From Salvator merianae (Eukaryota > Chordata > Lepidosauria > Squamata > Teiidae), in NCBI GenBank assembly GCA_003586115.2, contig QVOM02000042.1:77295636-77359635 (forward strand): a stretch of DNA of 64,000 nt, given 5' to 3'. The position numbers and the translations under genes are program-made. Shown piece after piece: positions 34,801-49,800 of the stretch. Numbering within the stretch: position 1 is the stretch's first letter; each line of letters begins with the position of its first letter. The notes beneath the pieces were generated by a model. It did not search any database and had not been told where the DNA came from. It saw only the letters and a program-made list of their open reading frames with translations.

Positions 34801-37800
34801 TTTATTGAGAATTGTGACACAGTCTGAGACATTTGAGTGAAACATGAGATATAAATGTTTAAAAACAAATAAAGATGGATGAAAGGGATTGAACAAATCA
34901 CCAAAACATACTTGGATGATTTTCTAAATACTGGTCAAAAGTGCACTTGTTTACTCATACGGGAGTCAAACCCAAGTGAACAGCAGCTAACAACATTACC
35001 TGTCAGCCCATCCTCTTTCTCCTGTCTACTCCATCCAGCTTCCTTTCCATTCTCCAACTACCTTGCTGCCAACTGCTCTGCCATTTCTGATGTCTCCCAG
35101 ATCCCAAGGCCTCCTCACAGTAACAGTCTGTCCAACCCCCTGTATTCTGACCCTGCTTACCATTGTGTGCTGTCACTGTCCAGAGAATCATTCCTTCCCC
35201 AGCTGCAAAGAGTGTGATGCCACGTAATCCTGTTCGAATAACTCTGTATTGGGAACCATCCATCTGAATGCTTTCAATAGTACCTTTTGCTGGAGCAAAG
35301 AAAATAGAACTCAGTCATGAGAACTATTCCAATTCAATCCACAGTTCACTAAGAATTGGCATTTGCTGAATTCCTGACTACTGGAGAAGAGTTTTCTTTT
35401 CAGTAGATAAAAACAAGTAACTGATGTAAGCAATAATTACATAAGAATCCCAGAGCAGTTAACAGGAAAAAATATATAAAAAAACTAGTACTAAACTCTA
35501 AATTCTTGGCTGACTTTCTTCATTGGCTTTATACTGATGTCGATGAGTGTGGAAAACAAAAGAAATCCTGCAAGACCACATGACTAGATGTCAAAGGAAT
35601 TAGCAGACATCCCGCAATGCTAATCTCTGGTAGCACTGAACAGAAACACCACTCTAATGCATGGCTAGAAATTTTCAGCCACAGAGCTCCTCCAAGTGAA
35701 CATTCTCACTGATGATGTGAAAATCCATCATCAGAATCCACAGGCTCATGCTTGCCATAAAAAGCCAGGCAGGACATCTCAGGCAACATTACTTTATTCC
35801 ACAATTTCACTGTTGTGTGCACTTTCCACAGCCAAGGACTACCAGTGGCAAATATATTTCTAGTTTTAAAAAGGGCTCAGAGGGAGATCTGGGGATGGCG
35901 GGTTTGCCAAAATATGCTCTGAGCATCTGATGAAGTAATCAATGAAAGTTCATGCTACCAATTTCTTTCTCTCTGTTAGTCTCTAAGGTGCTACTAGACT
36001 ACCTTGCTTTATGTTCTGAGGAAAATAGTGAAAATGATTATCAAAGATAAAAACAGAACTGTCTGGCTGTTATTTGGGGCCCATTTCAATTTCTGGGGTC
36101 CAAGAACATAGACTGTGGACTATAAGGGGGAAGTTTAAGAGCCAGTACCTGTCCTGGCAGTCTTGCCCTCCAGAGCACATCCCCAGAGGCACAGGTACTG
36201 CTGCTCATTGAGGACCTTCCCCCAAGCCAGCAGATTCTGTTGTGGAGTCCACTGTATCCTCCCCCAGGAACGGTGAAGGCAAAAAGTAATAATGCAGCAG
36301 GAAGGTGCACACAAGAGTGCAAGATTAGCAAAGAAGAATCTTGCAGGACCCTGAATACTGCAGCCAGCCTTTAACAATTTACACCTGCAATTTTGGGAGC
36401 ATGGCAACCATTTCCCATAAATCTCGGCAGGACACTAGGACCTGTTGCTGGAAGCAAAGAGTTGTTCAGCTACCCAGTGCTGTTTCCCATTCTGACTATC
36501 CTTCTGGCTTTGTCTGATCTTGAGCTTCTCTATGTTCTACATGCATGCCAAGCTTCCTGCTACTGAGGTCTACTGTAGTGAGTTCTGGTGCTGATGCATT
36601 CCTGGCTCCTGTGCAAAGTGAGTGAATCTCTGCCTGCTGTTCCAGCAAGATCCAGTGAACTGAAGCTGACAATGGACAAGCTTCTTGTTGGGGTTTGGCC
36701 ACCGATGTCCTCCCTCACCCACTGCCATCCTACGTTATTAAAGTGAACTGGCAGGATGTGACTGGGTGAGTTCAGGGAGTAGTGAATGCCTCACTGAAGG
36801 TTGGGGGATGTCTCACTGATCCTAAGGATCCAAAGGACTTCCCTGAACCCAGTACTGTCCAGTTGCTAATATACCCTTGTGGAGTACCGTACTAGAGATG
36901 GTGGTTGCAGTTCACCTGAAGGCATGTCTGAAGGAAGCAGATTATCTGGACCCCTTTTAATCTGGCCTCAGGCCTGAATATAGCACTAAAATTGCCTTTG
37001 CTGCCTTGGTTGATTACATTCATCAGGAAAGAGGCAGATGAATGCCACTCAGCAGGTTCTCTTTGATATCTCAGCAGTTTTCAACATCACTGGCAACATT
37101 TGAAAGTCAGAGTTCAGAAGCTGCAATTTGCAGAATGCAGCAGCAAGCTTGCTGATAGGCAGTGCTGGGTGGATGCATATCGTGCAAGTCTTAAAGAAAC
37201 TGCGCTTGTTGCCAATTTGCTACCAAGCCCAATTCAAGGTATTAACTCTGACTAATAAAGCTTATATGACTTTTGTTCCTAAAGCAGTAACTTTTCCCAG
37301 ATAGGCTTGCCCATAGATTAAGATTTGCTTCAAAAGCCCTCTTGGCAGTGCCACCACCCACAAAAGCTAAAGAGATGGGGACCCATGAAAGGGTCTTCTC
37401 TGTGACAGTTCACAGACTGTGGAATAACTTGTCTTCTGAGCCACATCAAGCATCATCTCTCTGTACATTCAGGCAGTAGAAGATACTCCTCTTTATCCAT
37501 GCCTTTTATTAAAGAGGCATTCCCCATGTACTCTACTGTTTTAATTGCTTCTAGTTTTTATTTTTTATGGATTTTGCTGTAAGCCACCTTAAGACCTTGA
37601 GTTATAAAGTAAGACATAATGCAATTAATAAATAAAACCAACATGGCTTCTTCTAGAAAAAGTCCTATCTTACCGACTTCAGAGTTTTGAGGGGCATATT
37701 GACAAACATGTGGATAAGGGCAATTTGGCAGACATCATCCACTTGGACTTTCCAAAGCGTTTGATAAACATCCTTATCAAAAACTCTAGTAGTTATGGAA

Positions 37801-40800
37801 CAACAAGTCAGGGCCTGCAGGGAAGGGGACATATTGGAACACTCCCTAAACCCATACAGTCATACATCTTTAGCTAGGTTCTATGAGCCATAACAAGTAT
37901 TAGCTAAGAAAACAGATGGTTGGCTGAACTTCTTCAGGGATCCTTAAGACTGCACAAAATTCTAATTGTCTAGTTGGTTTTCTGAGGCTATTCTTAATTG
38001 TAGCATCCAATTTCACATAAGTTTGAGCAAATTTGCCCCCAAAGTGCCTTATAAGTGGCACCACGACCACAGCTTTGGCAGAAATGCCACCCACACCAGC
38101 CAGAAAATCCAAGAGCATTCAGGAAACAATGAAACTCAACCACAATGTGAGGAGACAGAGGGGAGAGTCTTAATCCCCTCTGTCAGAAGATTTTATCTCC
38201 CTGAGTGACAGGTAGGCAGAGGGATTCCTCATTAGAGCTCCAAACAAGTCTCCCCCCCACTGGGGGCAGCGAGGGACTCGTGCCAGCCCGCGCATGGGAG
38301 GAGCTGAAAGGAGCTGGAGGAAATTTAACAACATTCCCAGTTACATTGTGTGTTGTCTTTAAAGGCAGTAAGTTTGGCCGATCCTCTTTTAATCTATAAA
38401 GATATCAAATTTAAGGGAAAAAACAACCACCTTCAGATAAGAGTTTTCTGTAATTAAAATCCTGGGAATATTTGCCGAAATTATTAAATTACAATTAAGT
38501 ATTGTAATTCAGCAAGATGCTAAAATATGTGTAGAGGCTTCTAATTCTTAGAGATAAATCATTCAAAGTTTTAAAACACGCCGGGGTTTTCAGTATCTCA
38601 TTAAAACGGTTTTTTTGTCAAGTAAGAGATAAGCTGGGAAGATTAATGGCGGCTGGTTTTTGTCAGTTGGAAAACATTTGTCTGTTCATAACAAAGAATG
38701 ACCATTAGAAGGCTTTTTCAGAAGATTAAATTATAAGTGCTGTGGAAAGTATACTGGAGGACTGAATCGGTGCATCTCAAATCTGAAAAGTTGTAAAATG
38801 TGGCAACAAAAACTAGAAAAAGATAAACAGCCAAAAGAGCAGAGCTGTGCCTTGGAATCAGAGCCAATGAATTTTATTCATAAAAAAATGGACTTTATTA
38901 TGCAGGAATTATATAGATCCTTTAAATATCAGGAGCAGAATTTTGAAAGACAAGACCTTAAAAATGAAATAGGTGCTGTACGCACTGAACTTCATGGAAT
39001 AAAAGATAAGGCTCTGAAACTGGATGATTTTAAGGCAGAAATTCCTCAGGCAAAATTTGTGGCACAAGAAATACAAACAGGGGCATTTGAACTTATCACA
39101 GACAAAGGGTCAAGGGATATAACGGTGTTCTTTTTGAGGCAAGCTACAGGAGATGCTGTTCTAGTGAGACGGGATGAGTTACTACTAGCAACAGTTCAAG
39201 GTTCTACTATTTAATTGAAGGAAGCACCAGGAAAAATCACACAATGGAGAAAGGAGCACATGAAGCCAACAGTAAAAGGAGTAATCTCTACTTGGAATCA
39301 ACAAAGATTCAGACTGAACTTTGAGGATAAGATGAAAAAAAATTAGTGCAAATATGGAAAAGATTGGAGGAAAAGGGGGGAAAAAAGGAACTGTAAGAGT
39401 TAAAAGGAGGAAATCAAGAGGTGGGTTAACAGAACAATAAGCAAAAGTTGAATCATTGAAAGACTGATATTAGAAGCTGACTTTGAAAGCTGCTGAGATG
39501 GACAAACAGATTAATTTACTGAGAAATGATATAGTTGATAGGTTCTCTGTATGAAAACTGGAAACCCTTTATTGATCTTCTGCAAGAATGGGAAAGTGGA
39601 TTTGTGACTGCCGGATTGAAAGAACGAAGAGGAAAGAAGACAATCGGTAGAAGAAAAGAACTGGGCAACTGGGGTGTGGCAGAATATGAAATATAGAAGT
39701 AGCTTTGGGGAAGAAAAAGAAGGAAGAGGAGGAAGTCGGTAGTTAAGAATGTTAAGTTTATGAATTATGAATCATTTACTGTAATTTTATATATCTTAAA
39801 TAAAAAATTTTAAAAAATGAAAGTAAAAAAAAAAAAGGAATCAATGAAACTCCACTGATATCTAAGGGCAAACTATCTCCATGGGTCTCCTATCCTCACA
39901 GAGAAGTTATATCCTCCTATAATTCTAAATTCCACCAGCAAATGAAATGTCGACAACAGACAATGGATTCTTCCTGTAGTAAGGACCAAGTCAAAAGTAT
40001 GTCGTCCAGCTTCATGTGTCAGATCTGTTACATTTTAGGAACACCCAAGTGTGTTATGAAGCCCATGAAGACGTTGGCTTGCACACTAGAAGCAGCCTTG
40101 GCATATATGTTGATTTCATCCAGTATGTTGGATACTCCTATACTGCAGAGTGAATACATATAGACTGACTTGTTTTCAGCTGGGTAGTCTAGGCTGTAAT
40201 GTATGATAAAACTGACAAGCTTGTTTCTCCCCTCAGATGCCAGTGGGGAAGAATGAGAACAGCACTGGGAATGGAAAACCACTTACGTTCTCCTCTCACC
40301 TGTTTCTGGCTAGCTTGTGGAACCTTCACGTAAATGTGATAAAAGTAAATATTATGTTATCTGTTCTATGAACTTGTCACTTACCCAGGACACACATCGC
40401 TCCCAAGAAACTCAAGCAGTTTTCTCTCTTATCACAGGAAAAAAGGCAAGCCTGAAAGTATTTGAACCTTGGCTGGACTACTAACCTTGGTCAGCCCAGT
40501 AGAGACGAGAACCAGCTTCTGCTATGGTCAAACCAACAGGCTTCTGTGATCTCCTCCAGACAACTCTCCTGTTGCTCCCATCCATGGAGGCACATTCAAT
40601 CCTAGGACCATGGATGTCGTGTTCAGTAGCCAGGTCAGCAACACACATGGCCGCAGTTGGAGGATGCAGCACTAAAGAAGTGGGAAGGGAAAGCCCACTA
40701 CTGATCACCACATGGGTGTATTTGCCATCCGAAGTTGTGACTTGGATGGACAGCTGCTCACTGCCAATCCAATAGATGTTATTACTTAGCCAGTCTAGAG

Positions 40801-43800
40801 CTAACGACATCACAGTGCCCTTAACTGATAGGATTTTCTTCAAGGAAACTCTCCCTGCATCCTTTATAGCTAAAACTTTTATGAAACCATCCTGGAAATC
40901 TGACAGGTAAAGAGCAGCATCGCGTACAGAGTAGTCCATTGCTGTCATGTGTGAAATATTGCCCAGAGGAAGAGTAGTGTGGTCAGGAAGTCCTCCTTGT
41001 CCTGCTACAGAGGACAGCTTCTTCAGATAGATCTAGGATTAGATACAGTATTAGAACCAAATTTCTATTTGCAAGAATTATAACTGGCTGTACAATTATG
41101 TCTTCAGAACCAAAATTCTATCACAGCCTCTCTCTCATAGCACCTCTCTAATGGCATGGAAGCCTGCAAGACATTTGCCATTATTTTCAGGCCTTTAGGA
41201 AAGCCATACATGTTTAAAGGCCCAAGACATTCAACTGTAAGATAGCCAGTTATTGAAACCGGGAAAAAATTCATTTAAATCCAGCACTGGCCTAGTGGAC
41301 TGTACATTTATTCCCATTTTCTCCCTCACTTAAAAAGAGGAGTTGACACGACATTGTGCATTAAAAACAGACTTCTGATACAAAGAAAAATATACAGAAA
41401 TTATATGAGTATTCTTGGAAAACGGAGTTAATATTTACGCAGTTCCTAGCTAATCTGCAGGTTAGAGAGCATGCATTCCAAGAGTTAATTTGTATGGAGC
41501 AACTTACTGTGCAAATCAGGACTCACCTAAGTAGCATACAAGTTCTTAAATGTATATAAATTTCTTATGTTCTTTAATGCCAATTAAAGTCGAACAAAGA
41601 TAGAGCGGTTCAAAAATATGTTGCAATAGAATCGGGACCAGGCAGATTACCAATATAGGGTGCAACAGTATTTGGCATTAACAGTATTTGAACCTGATTC
41701 AGCAACGTTTTGGAAAAACTTATAAAATCAGTCATAAGGAATTAGTCACTAGACAGCAGAAGCTCAATTATTGGTTGCTAATCTCTGGAAGAATCATAGG
41801 TATTTAATAGCACACATGTGATGTGGGCACTTTTATATTATTGCTCTCAGGGAAAAAATAACAATAGATCAGTAGCAGGTGGTTTTTAAGGTTAAAAATA
41901 ACTACTGAAACAGGATCTGACATTTTTCTCATATGTTAATATTACTGCTGGATTAAATTCAACAAATGTATAACTTCCTTTGGTGAAAAGTAATTGGATG
42001 ATGTGGGATTCCCAATTAGGAATTTGAATGATGGTGATCAATTAATAAACATAAAATCGCATCCCTGGCAGTACTTAGAAATTAGCCAAGTGCCTCCAGT
42101 ATAGGAGGATTGACCAGCAAAACAGCCTCTCAATAATTTCAGTGCTAAAAACCACAGATAAAACATGAAAAAGTAGAATGAAATTCAGAATCCCTTCCCA
42201 AAGCCAGGGACACTATGGCTCAACAGCTAAGTGCAACCAACTTAACTAACATGTGCATAGGGATGAGAGTTCAATACCCAGTAAAGGGTGGAACAAAATG
42301 TGGTTTAATGTGGCTGCTGATAAGCTGCAATAACAAAAACTAGTGATGTCCTGCCTCCTGGTGGTCAGTTAATAAAGATAATGTGATTGATGATTAATTT
42401 TGCCCAGTTCCAGCTTTCCATACAGTAGACATGGATGTTATGACTTCTACCCAACTTTTTAAACTTTTTCTTTCCTTCAGAAATGTTTCTTTGCTACAAT
42501 ATTTTGTAAGGAGACAACTGCTCACCTCCAACCTTAACTCAGTGTTACATGGCTCTTTGGTCTGAGCAACTAGAACAAGATCCTCATAACTATTCAAGTA
42601 GTTGTATAAACTGATACCTGAGTAATAGTTGCTTGGGCAACCAAAAACACAAATGGCGACTCCTTGAGAGGAATACAGGTCTTTTCATCATGTGAAAGCA
42701 CAAGCCCAATTGGGCAAGAGCAGCTCCCTCCCTTCTTTGCGTTCAACAGGCATAAGTGAGAACATCCACTTTCCACACACGGATTGTGAGCTTCGTGCTG
42801 AAGAGTCTCATGCATCACCTGCAAGTCAGTTGCTTATATTTTAAAAGGTCCAATTGAGTTAAGAGATAAGGCAGCACCCATGATTAAAGTCTGAGTTCAA
42901 ACTGAAGTGTCAAGATATGAGCTGATCACCTCATGGGTGTATTTGCCATCTGAGGTTGTGACTTGGATATATGGTTGCTTGCTGCCAATCCAGTCGATTA
43001 CTTAGCCAGTCTAGAGCTAGTGACATCACAGTGCCCATAACTGGTAGGATTTTCTTCAAGGAAACTCTCCCTGCATCCTTTACAGCTAGAACCTTTATGA
43101 CACTATCCTAGAAATCTGAGAAGTAAACATTGCATACACAGAACATTGCATCAGTGAAAACTGCAATACTGCTAGTTTGTACTGGGTTTTGTGACCCTGA
43201 GAAGGGATCCTGCTGAGAGATCCATTTCCTATTTGAATTCTTGAAGGAAAAATGTAAATGTTTATGAGGAATATTTAATCTTCCAGCTGAAAAGCTTGAA
43301 GACCCCCTGATTTCACTTTTGGATTGGTATGGTCATCCTTAGCAAACTGGACTTAGCAGGTGCTAAGGGGGGAAGGGTGCATGAACTCCTGAGTAACCAT
43401 GGCAAAGAGCATTGGGTCAGCATTATTATTTCACATTGAACTTTAATAGAATTCCTAGCTTAGCTAAAATCAAGCAAGCAAGTGGGTTGACAATACAAGA
43501 TGGTGGTGCATTCAATATGTGGTTCTGTCTGCCCTAATCAGCAACCAGCATATTTTTTTTTCCTGACAATCAATTTGGGTGGACAGAATTAAATTATCCC
43601 AGCTGCAGCATGGCTTGGATCTAGCTTCTCTTCCCAAGTAGATTGTTACTAAGGCTGAAGAGAAAGATAGGACCTCCTGACACAAGGAAAATTATGTGTG
43701 ATGTTGTGCCTCCTCACCTCTCAGTATCAGTAATATGAGCCAAGTTCACATGAGGCTTCTTAAAATGCCAACAAATTAACCCTATTTAGGCAGGCCAACT

Positions 43801-46800
43801 ATGCCATCACTCCTAATAGCAACATCCTCTTGCCTCATTCATATTAGCATCACAGTTCTACCAAGCATGGAAGATCCAAAGCATCTCACATTTTTCTTCC
43901 CACAGTCAAGCAAAGAAATATTGCCTTACTGCCTTGCCCTTCTAACCTGCTCATACATTAGGCATACCTTTAGTCCATATGGTTGTCCATGACGCTTGAT
44001 AAGGACTGTTCTGTTCTTGCCATTCATTTTGTCTATTCTCTGTACTGTCCTTGTTTTCATCTCGGACCAATAAACATAATTCTCAAAGACAGCCACTGCA
44101 AAAGGACTGTGAATCTCAGACAGCTGGAATATCTACAAGACAAAGCAGTTGTCAAAATGTGAGATTTTCACCACAGTGCATGCAGAAACACATGTCACCA
44201 TGCAGAAACACATGCAGAAACACGTGCAGTCATCAAGGGTTTCCCTGCTGCCAGCAAGAGAATGTGGATCCAACCGAAATTAAATGGCAGATAGAAGATT
44301 TGTTTTTCATCCACCTTGCCCAAAGCAGTTCCTTCTCTTTCTTTGGGCCCTATACAAAGCTAACACCTGCCCTGTTATCCTCTCTGATTTGCCTTTCTTT
44401 CCTCTGAACATTCACCAGGAGGTGAAAGCTTCCATTTTGGATCTAACTTCTGTATTATTTTCCATATCCCACAACAGTCTTCTGATGACTATCACCCACA
44501 ACATTTTTTCAGAATTCCACACATTCACATTCCCACAGGCATGCAAAACTTGGTCAACATGACCATTGCTGCCTGGTGATCTAGATCTTATGTTCAACCA
44601 AAACATCTGAAAGTTCAAGGGCATTGTTTCTCATATCAACCAATTCTAGCCAAAATATTTTTTGTGGGAAGAAAAAGTGTTGTCAAAACTTACTGAAGAG
44701 CAAAGAGTAGTTGCAAGTAGTTTACACTGAGTAGTTGCAAGAACCTTTCATTAACTTGATCTTGCCTTCCCCTAGCATCTAAGCTCATACCTTCTTGCCA
44801 GCACCATCCAAGAAAGCTGACCCAATGCAATGGAACTTGTCATCAGACCAGAAGATCTTCCAGCTTACAAGGTCAAGAGTTATACTGGTAGGCCAGCCAA
44901 GTCCATCAATTAATATTTCCCTGTTGGTTCCATCCATGTTAGATGTTTCTATTTTAGGATCCTCTCCTATCACAGACCAATACATTAATCTATGAAAAGA
45001 AAAATTAATATCAGATACTTCTCTAGAAGAACCTGCACCTTACAAATGTGCTCAATAAGACATAACACTAAAGTTCAGAAGCACAAATCCTGGCTTGTTT
45101 AGTATGCAGATTTTACCCATCCTTCAGCTCTAGGGAGTTCTATCTCTACTATCATATGTCAGTATTTGTGTCAACAATGCCTCTGTATAGTAGTAAATAG
45201 ACATCACGTTTTGCTTTCATGTAGTCATCCATCCAGATCTGGTCTTCAAGGGCTATGATGGTCTGCCTGCATAAGCCCAAACCTTTTACTAACAACATAC
45301 ATAATATATGATCTTACCTATCCAACAGCTGGAGTGCCAGTGAATGAGGTTGGTCTAGATTGTCAAGAACTACGGCATACTCAGAATTTCCTCTCCATGT
45401 ACCATTTAGTTGTGTAGCCAGGAGCTGACCTGCTGTTCCATCAGTCCAGTAAAGATTTCTTCCTACCCAATCCACTGCTATGCTATCTGATTTGATTCCT
45501 AACAATCAAAGCAGGTTTTGGTGAGAAGGGAGGCGAATACATATGTAAAACTACTGTACTTCATATTCTGACACAAAGAAATAAACATTCATAGCAATAT
45601 TGGGTAGGTATTGGTTTGATAGCCACAGAGTCATGTTTCATACTTCAGGCTGCTAAGAAGCCTCAGCATAAGGAGCAATATGCATCTTGTTCTAGATCAC
45701 CAGCAATCAGGGTTCTAAAAATCAGGATCTAAAAAGTAAGTGCTAACCAAGTGAGAAGTACAATGCTATCACAATATTTCAATTCTAAGCAAGGATGCTG
45801 ATAGTAGCATGCTAGCCAAGGACATTGACAGATACTAGAACTTTTATAAACATTGACATGCTTTCATTGATTTCTATACAGTGCTTAGTTTTAATCATTC
45901 AGCATTCCCCTTATAACTATTGAACTCCACTGTTGGAACAAGTAGTCACATGTTAGCAAGATTTGAAAGATTCTTTCCATTCCCCAACATCGCTGTCCCC
46001 TGAATTATACACTGGCCCAGATCTATGCTCTCTAATGGGACCTCTGTGTTATGAGTCCAGCTATATCTGATCAGCAGTCTGTTTGCATTAAGGCCAGATA
46101 GAGTGGCTCTTAAAAAGCTGAGGTGCATGTACTGCTCCAGTGCCAAAGCTTCATGGCCAATTTAGATTTTGTTTCTACAAAGACTATCATTAGATTAATC
46201 TTAAGGTAAATAGTTTTGCTGAAGCCAGGGTCAACATCTTCCCAAGCCCTCTCCGAGCCGTTCACCAGATGCACTTGCCAAGATAGACCCACCTTTCACC
46301 AGAGTCCCTCTTTCCTTGTTTTTCATATTCATCCACCTAATACTTTCTGCATTGAGATCCATCCAGAAGACTTTCTGTTCGACCAAGTCATAGTCAATGG
46401 AAAATATAACCTGGTTTTTACCAGCTGTCAGGATGACATTTTCTTCCATGGTCCTTAATCCATAAAGAATTAAATCAAATTGAACTGCAACGAGCAACTG
46501 TGGCTCAGAGCCTACAGGAAAAGCAGAAGTAGATACATTGCTTAAGGAAGACAGGGCCAAAACTTCAACCTATTAGCATGGTGATGCACAGATTCCTAAG
46601 AGGACAGCAATCCTGGCCCTCAGTAAACTGACCCCATTGAGCTAGTGCTTCAGCTGTGATGCCAAGGTTTACCCAGTTTCTATACTATTGTACTGAAAAT
46701 TATATATCTGGATTTCATTGTGTTCTTCAAGGATATAACCTAAATCAAACATTTCATGAACGCTGGTTTCCCCTATTGAACTTCGTAACTTCTTCTGACT

Positions 46801-49800
46801 CTTCACATCTTCCAGCTCCACACCTAATTGCTCTACTGCTTTCCTAAAGGTTACTAAGTTCTTCTGGCAAGCCAAGTTATAACATTGTATTATCTACATG
46901 GCACTATATTTGTATTGTAAAGTGTTTTCAAATAAATATTTAATAAAAATAAATAAAAATAAACAAAATAAAAATTATATCTGGATTTATTTTCTTGGGC
47001 GAGGCTTGCAGTGGCTTTGCTTACAATTTACACTTACTGAATTAACAAAGGAGAATGAACATGTTTGGATTGTGGGCAGAATTTCAGTCAGCCTAGACTT
47101 CCATTTTCTTGCTACTTCAGTACTGAAATGTTGTTTTTACTGGTACTGGAACACTAGGCAGTGCAGTGGAGTCCTTGACCAACTAATAATTTCAGAATTG
47201 TGTGGGAATCTCCAGGAGTTCCCCAGCATCAAGTACACAGCGAAGAAGAGAAGTCTGAATTCAAACAGACTTTGGTCCACAAGAGGAAACGGGTTTTCAA
47301 ACTGTGGCTGCTGGTGCTAGGGCAAGGAGAAGAGCACCTGAACTGGCTGTCCTGGTTACAAAATGAAAGCTATTCCTGTTGGACTGCTACCTATTTCTTT
47401 GAATGATGTGTGTATTTCTGTTGTAGTAGTTTGCTGTATGTTATGTTCTATATTGTTTTGTCTTGAATATTATTGAGTGTGTGATTGTATTAGTAATTAT
47501 ATGATTTGTTATATTTTGATTATGACTTATGTAATTGTTTTGACTTATTATATTTTTATAATGCTGTAAACCACCTTGAGCAATATGTTTTGGAAAGGTG
47601 GCATACAAATAAATTAAACGAATTGAATGAACAAATGAATGCATTTTCCAACTGTGCCTACCATAAACTGTGTACAGTATTAACACAACATGTCTAAGAA
47701 GGGATGACTATACTGAAAATTTCTTATCGTTATGAAAGGGAAGTAACAGAATATCTCACCAAGGTGTAAAAGCAAAATCATACTACAGAAAACCGAACAA
47801 TACAAAAGAAGTCACAATTTACCAGTCATATAAGAGGTGTGCTATACAAAGCTGTGTTAGTTAAGAGATGATTGTATATCAGCCCATTGTAAATGTTTGC
47901 TGGCTCCTGACAAGGTACTTATTTAGTCAAAATTTTAGATTTAAATAAATACAATAAAATATCTGAACATGCAAAGAAAAAAAAACATGGGTTTTCTGTC
48001 TGAGCACTGGAATGCAACTGAACTTTGCTTGAATTAAATTTCTCTGTATTTTTGCTATTCACACTTGGACGCAGCAACACACAAACAGGGCTCATAATTG
48101 TTTGAGATATGGGCAGATAACATTTGTGACATTTTGCCACCAAATGGATGGGTGGAAAAAACAGTCACACACACTGCATGCAGTCCATGGTACTCATATC
48201 TTAAAACTACATAACCTCATGCATTCATCCATCTACCAGGTAATTGCAAAAGTTGGGTGGAAAAAGGACTCATGTGGGTACTCTCACTCTGGGTACATAC
48301 ATGTTTGTAGCCAGGGACAGACCAAAATAAACCTTTTCATCTGTTAACACAGAACTAAAAATTTTGATTTCATGAAGATGAATGCTATACAACTGGGATC
48401 AAAACTTTTCATCAATGTGACCCAAACTCCAGTTTTGGAGGCTGGCCCATATCTGTCCTATAGCTGAATATCTGCTGAAAGAGTCATTTGTAGAACCTTA
48501 CCCATCACTTTGCATGTGTGGCCATCCGGTTCTAGAAAGTAGCCAGGACGACACGTGCACTTGTAGCTTCCAACAGTATTTATACAGGTCTGGCTGCATT
48601 TCTGTTCTTCCAGTTCTTTACATTCATCAATATCTTTGCAGGAACGTCTGTCGCTTCTTAGCCTGAATCCCTCAGTGCAAGCACATTGCTGGAAGAAAGA
48701 AGACAAGTTATGAGAAGTTTTATCTTCATGTTATAGATATTACCAAACTGAACAGAATTTTTTTTCCTGTGATGCTTATTTCATACAGCTTCTGCTAGGT
48801 GAGCAAAATACTATATAAGCCCTTCAAGGATTATTGCTTGAGAAACTGATGACTGAAAGAACCCAGCACAACAAAATGGAAATTGAATTCGCTTATGCAT
48901 AGCCTAGTGGGCAGATGATGCAGCTCTGGATATGAAGAAAGTCTTTGCTGCTTTAATTTCTATAAAAAGCAGCAATACAGGCAGCCTTAGGTCTGAACTA
49001 GACATTGCAATCATGACTGCACTTTAAGAAAAAAGGAACATGAAGAATAATATTTCTCCTAAAATAACATGCAGAAAGGTGTAAAGCCAGAGCTTGTATT
49101 CCTCTGATCTTCACTTTTGGCTGTATAATGGGGTTTTGATGGTATGGAGTTTGGGGTAAGATTCCCCTCACCTCTTGACTATAATAACATTTTTATATAA
49201 CTGATGGTTCTAGCTGTCCTTATGCGCAAAGTTCTATAAATCACGTCAAGATTTTTTAATGGGAAGTGGTATATAAATATTTTAAATAAATATTCTGCCA
49301 CTGTGATGAAAGCCAAAAAAAATCCTATTTTTTAAAAAATTAGCTACAGTTGCTAAGAAAGGACACATTAACCGTTACTAATGTTCAAAGAAAGTAGCCA
49401 TATTTTTGATGAAAAATGCAACATCAAAAAAAATCTAATTTCACTTCCAAGTTGAATTATGCTGTGGGGCAGTTTCTTCATCCAGCACAGAGTAATTCCA
49501 GTAAGCAAAAACTCAGTTTTAACATAATGGCCCACAAGCCAGCTTATCTGCTCTCACAAGAAGTTTGAAGTATGTTGACATAGGAGGAAGATTGATCCAG
49601 GTAGTTGCAGGTTTTCATAAAAGTACCTTATTTAAAACTAGAGGCCGCGATGGCACAGTTTTCGTATTCAAGCATCCTTCTTTTACTTACAGGGCCACTT
49701 GGAGATTGGTAGCAGATGCGGTGGCATGATTTTTGACAAGGGACAGCACAGCTTCTGCCTTCATCCAATCCACCTTGGCAGTCAGGTTCCCCATTACAAA

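Noticed and set aside
38798..39214. 138-codon coiled-coil frame as a host gene
   Set aside because: It is linked to an L1 3' end in the same orientation within 300 bp, and no splice partners are visible; more likely L1 ORF1-like.
42921..43142. Extra coding exon of the LRP gene
   Set aside because: It has a 5-bp deletion and a TAG, and it lacks the parent exon's splice sites.
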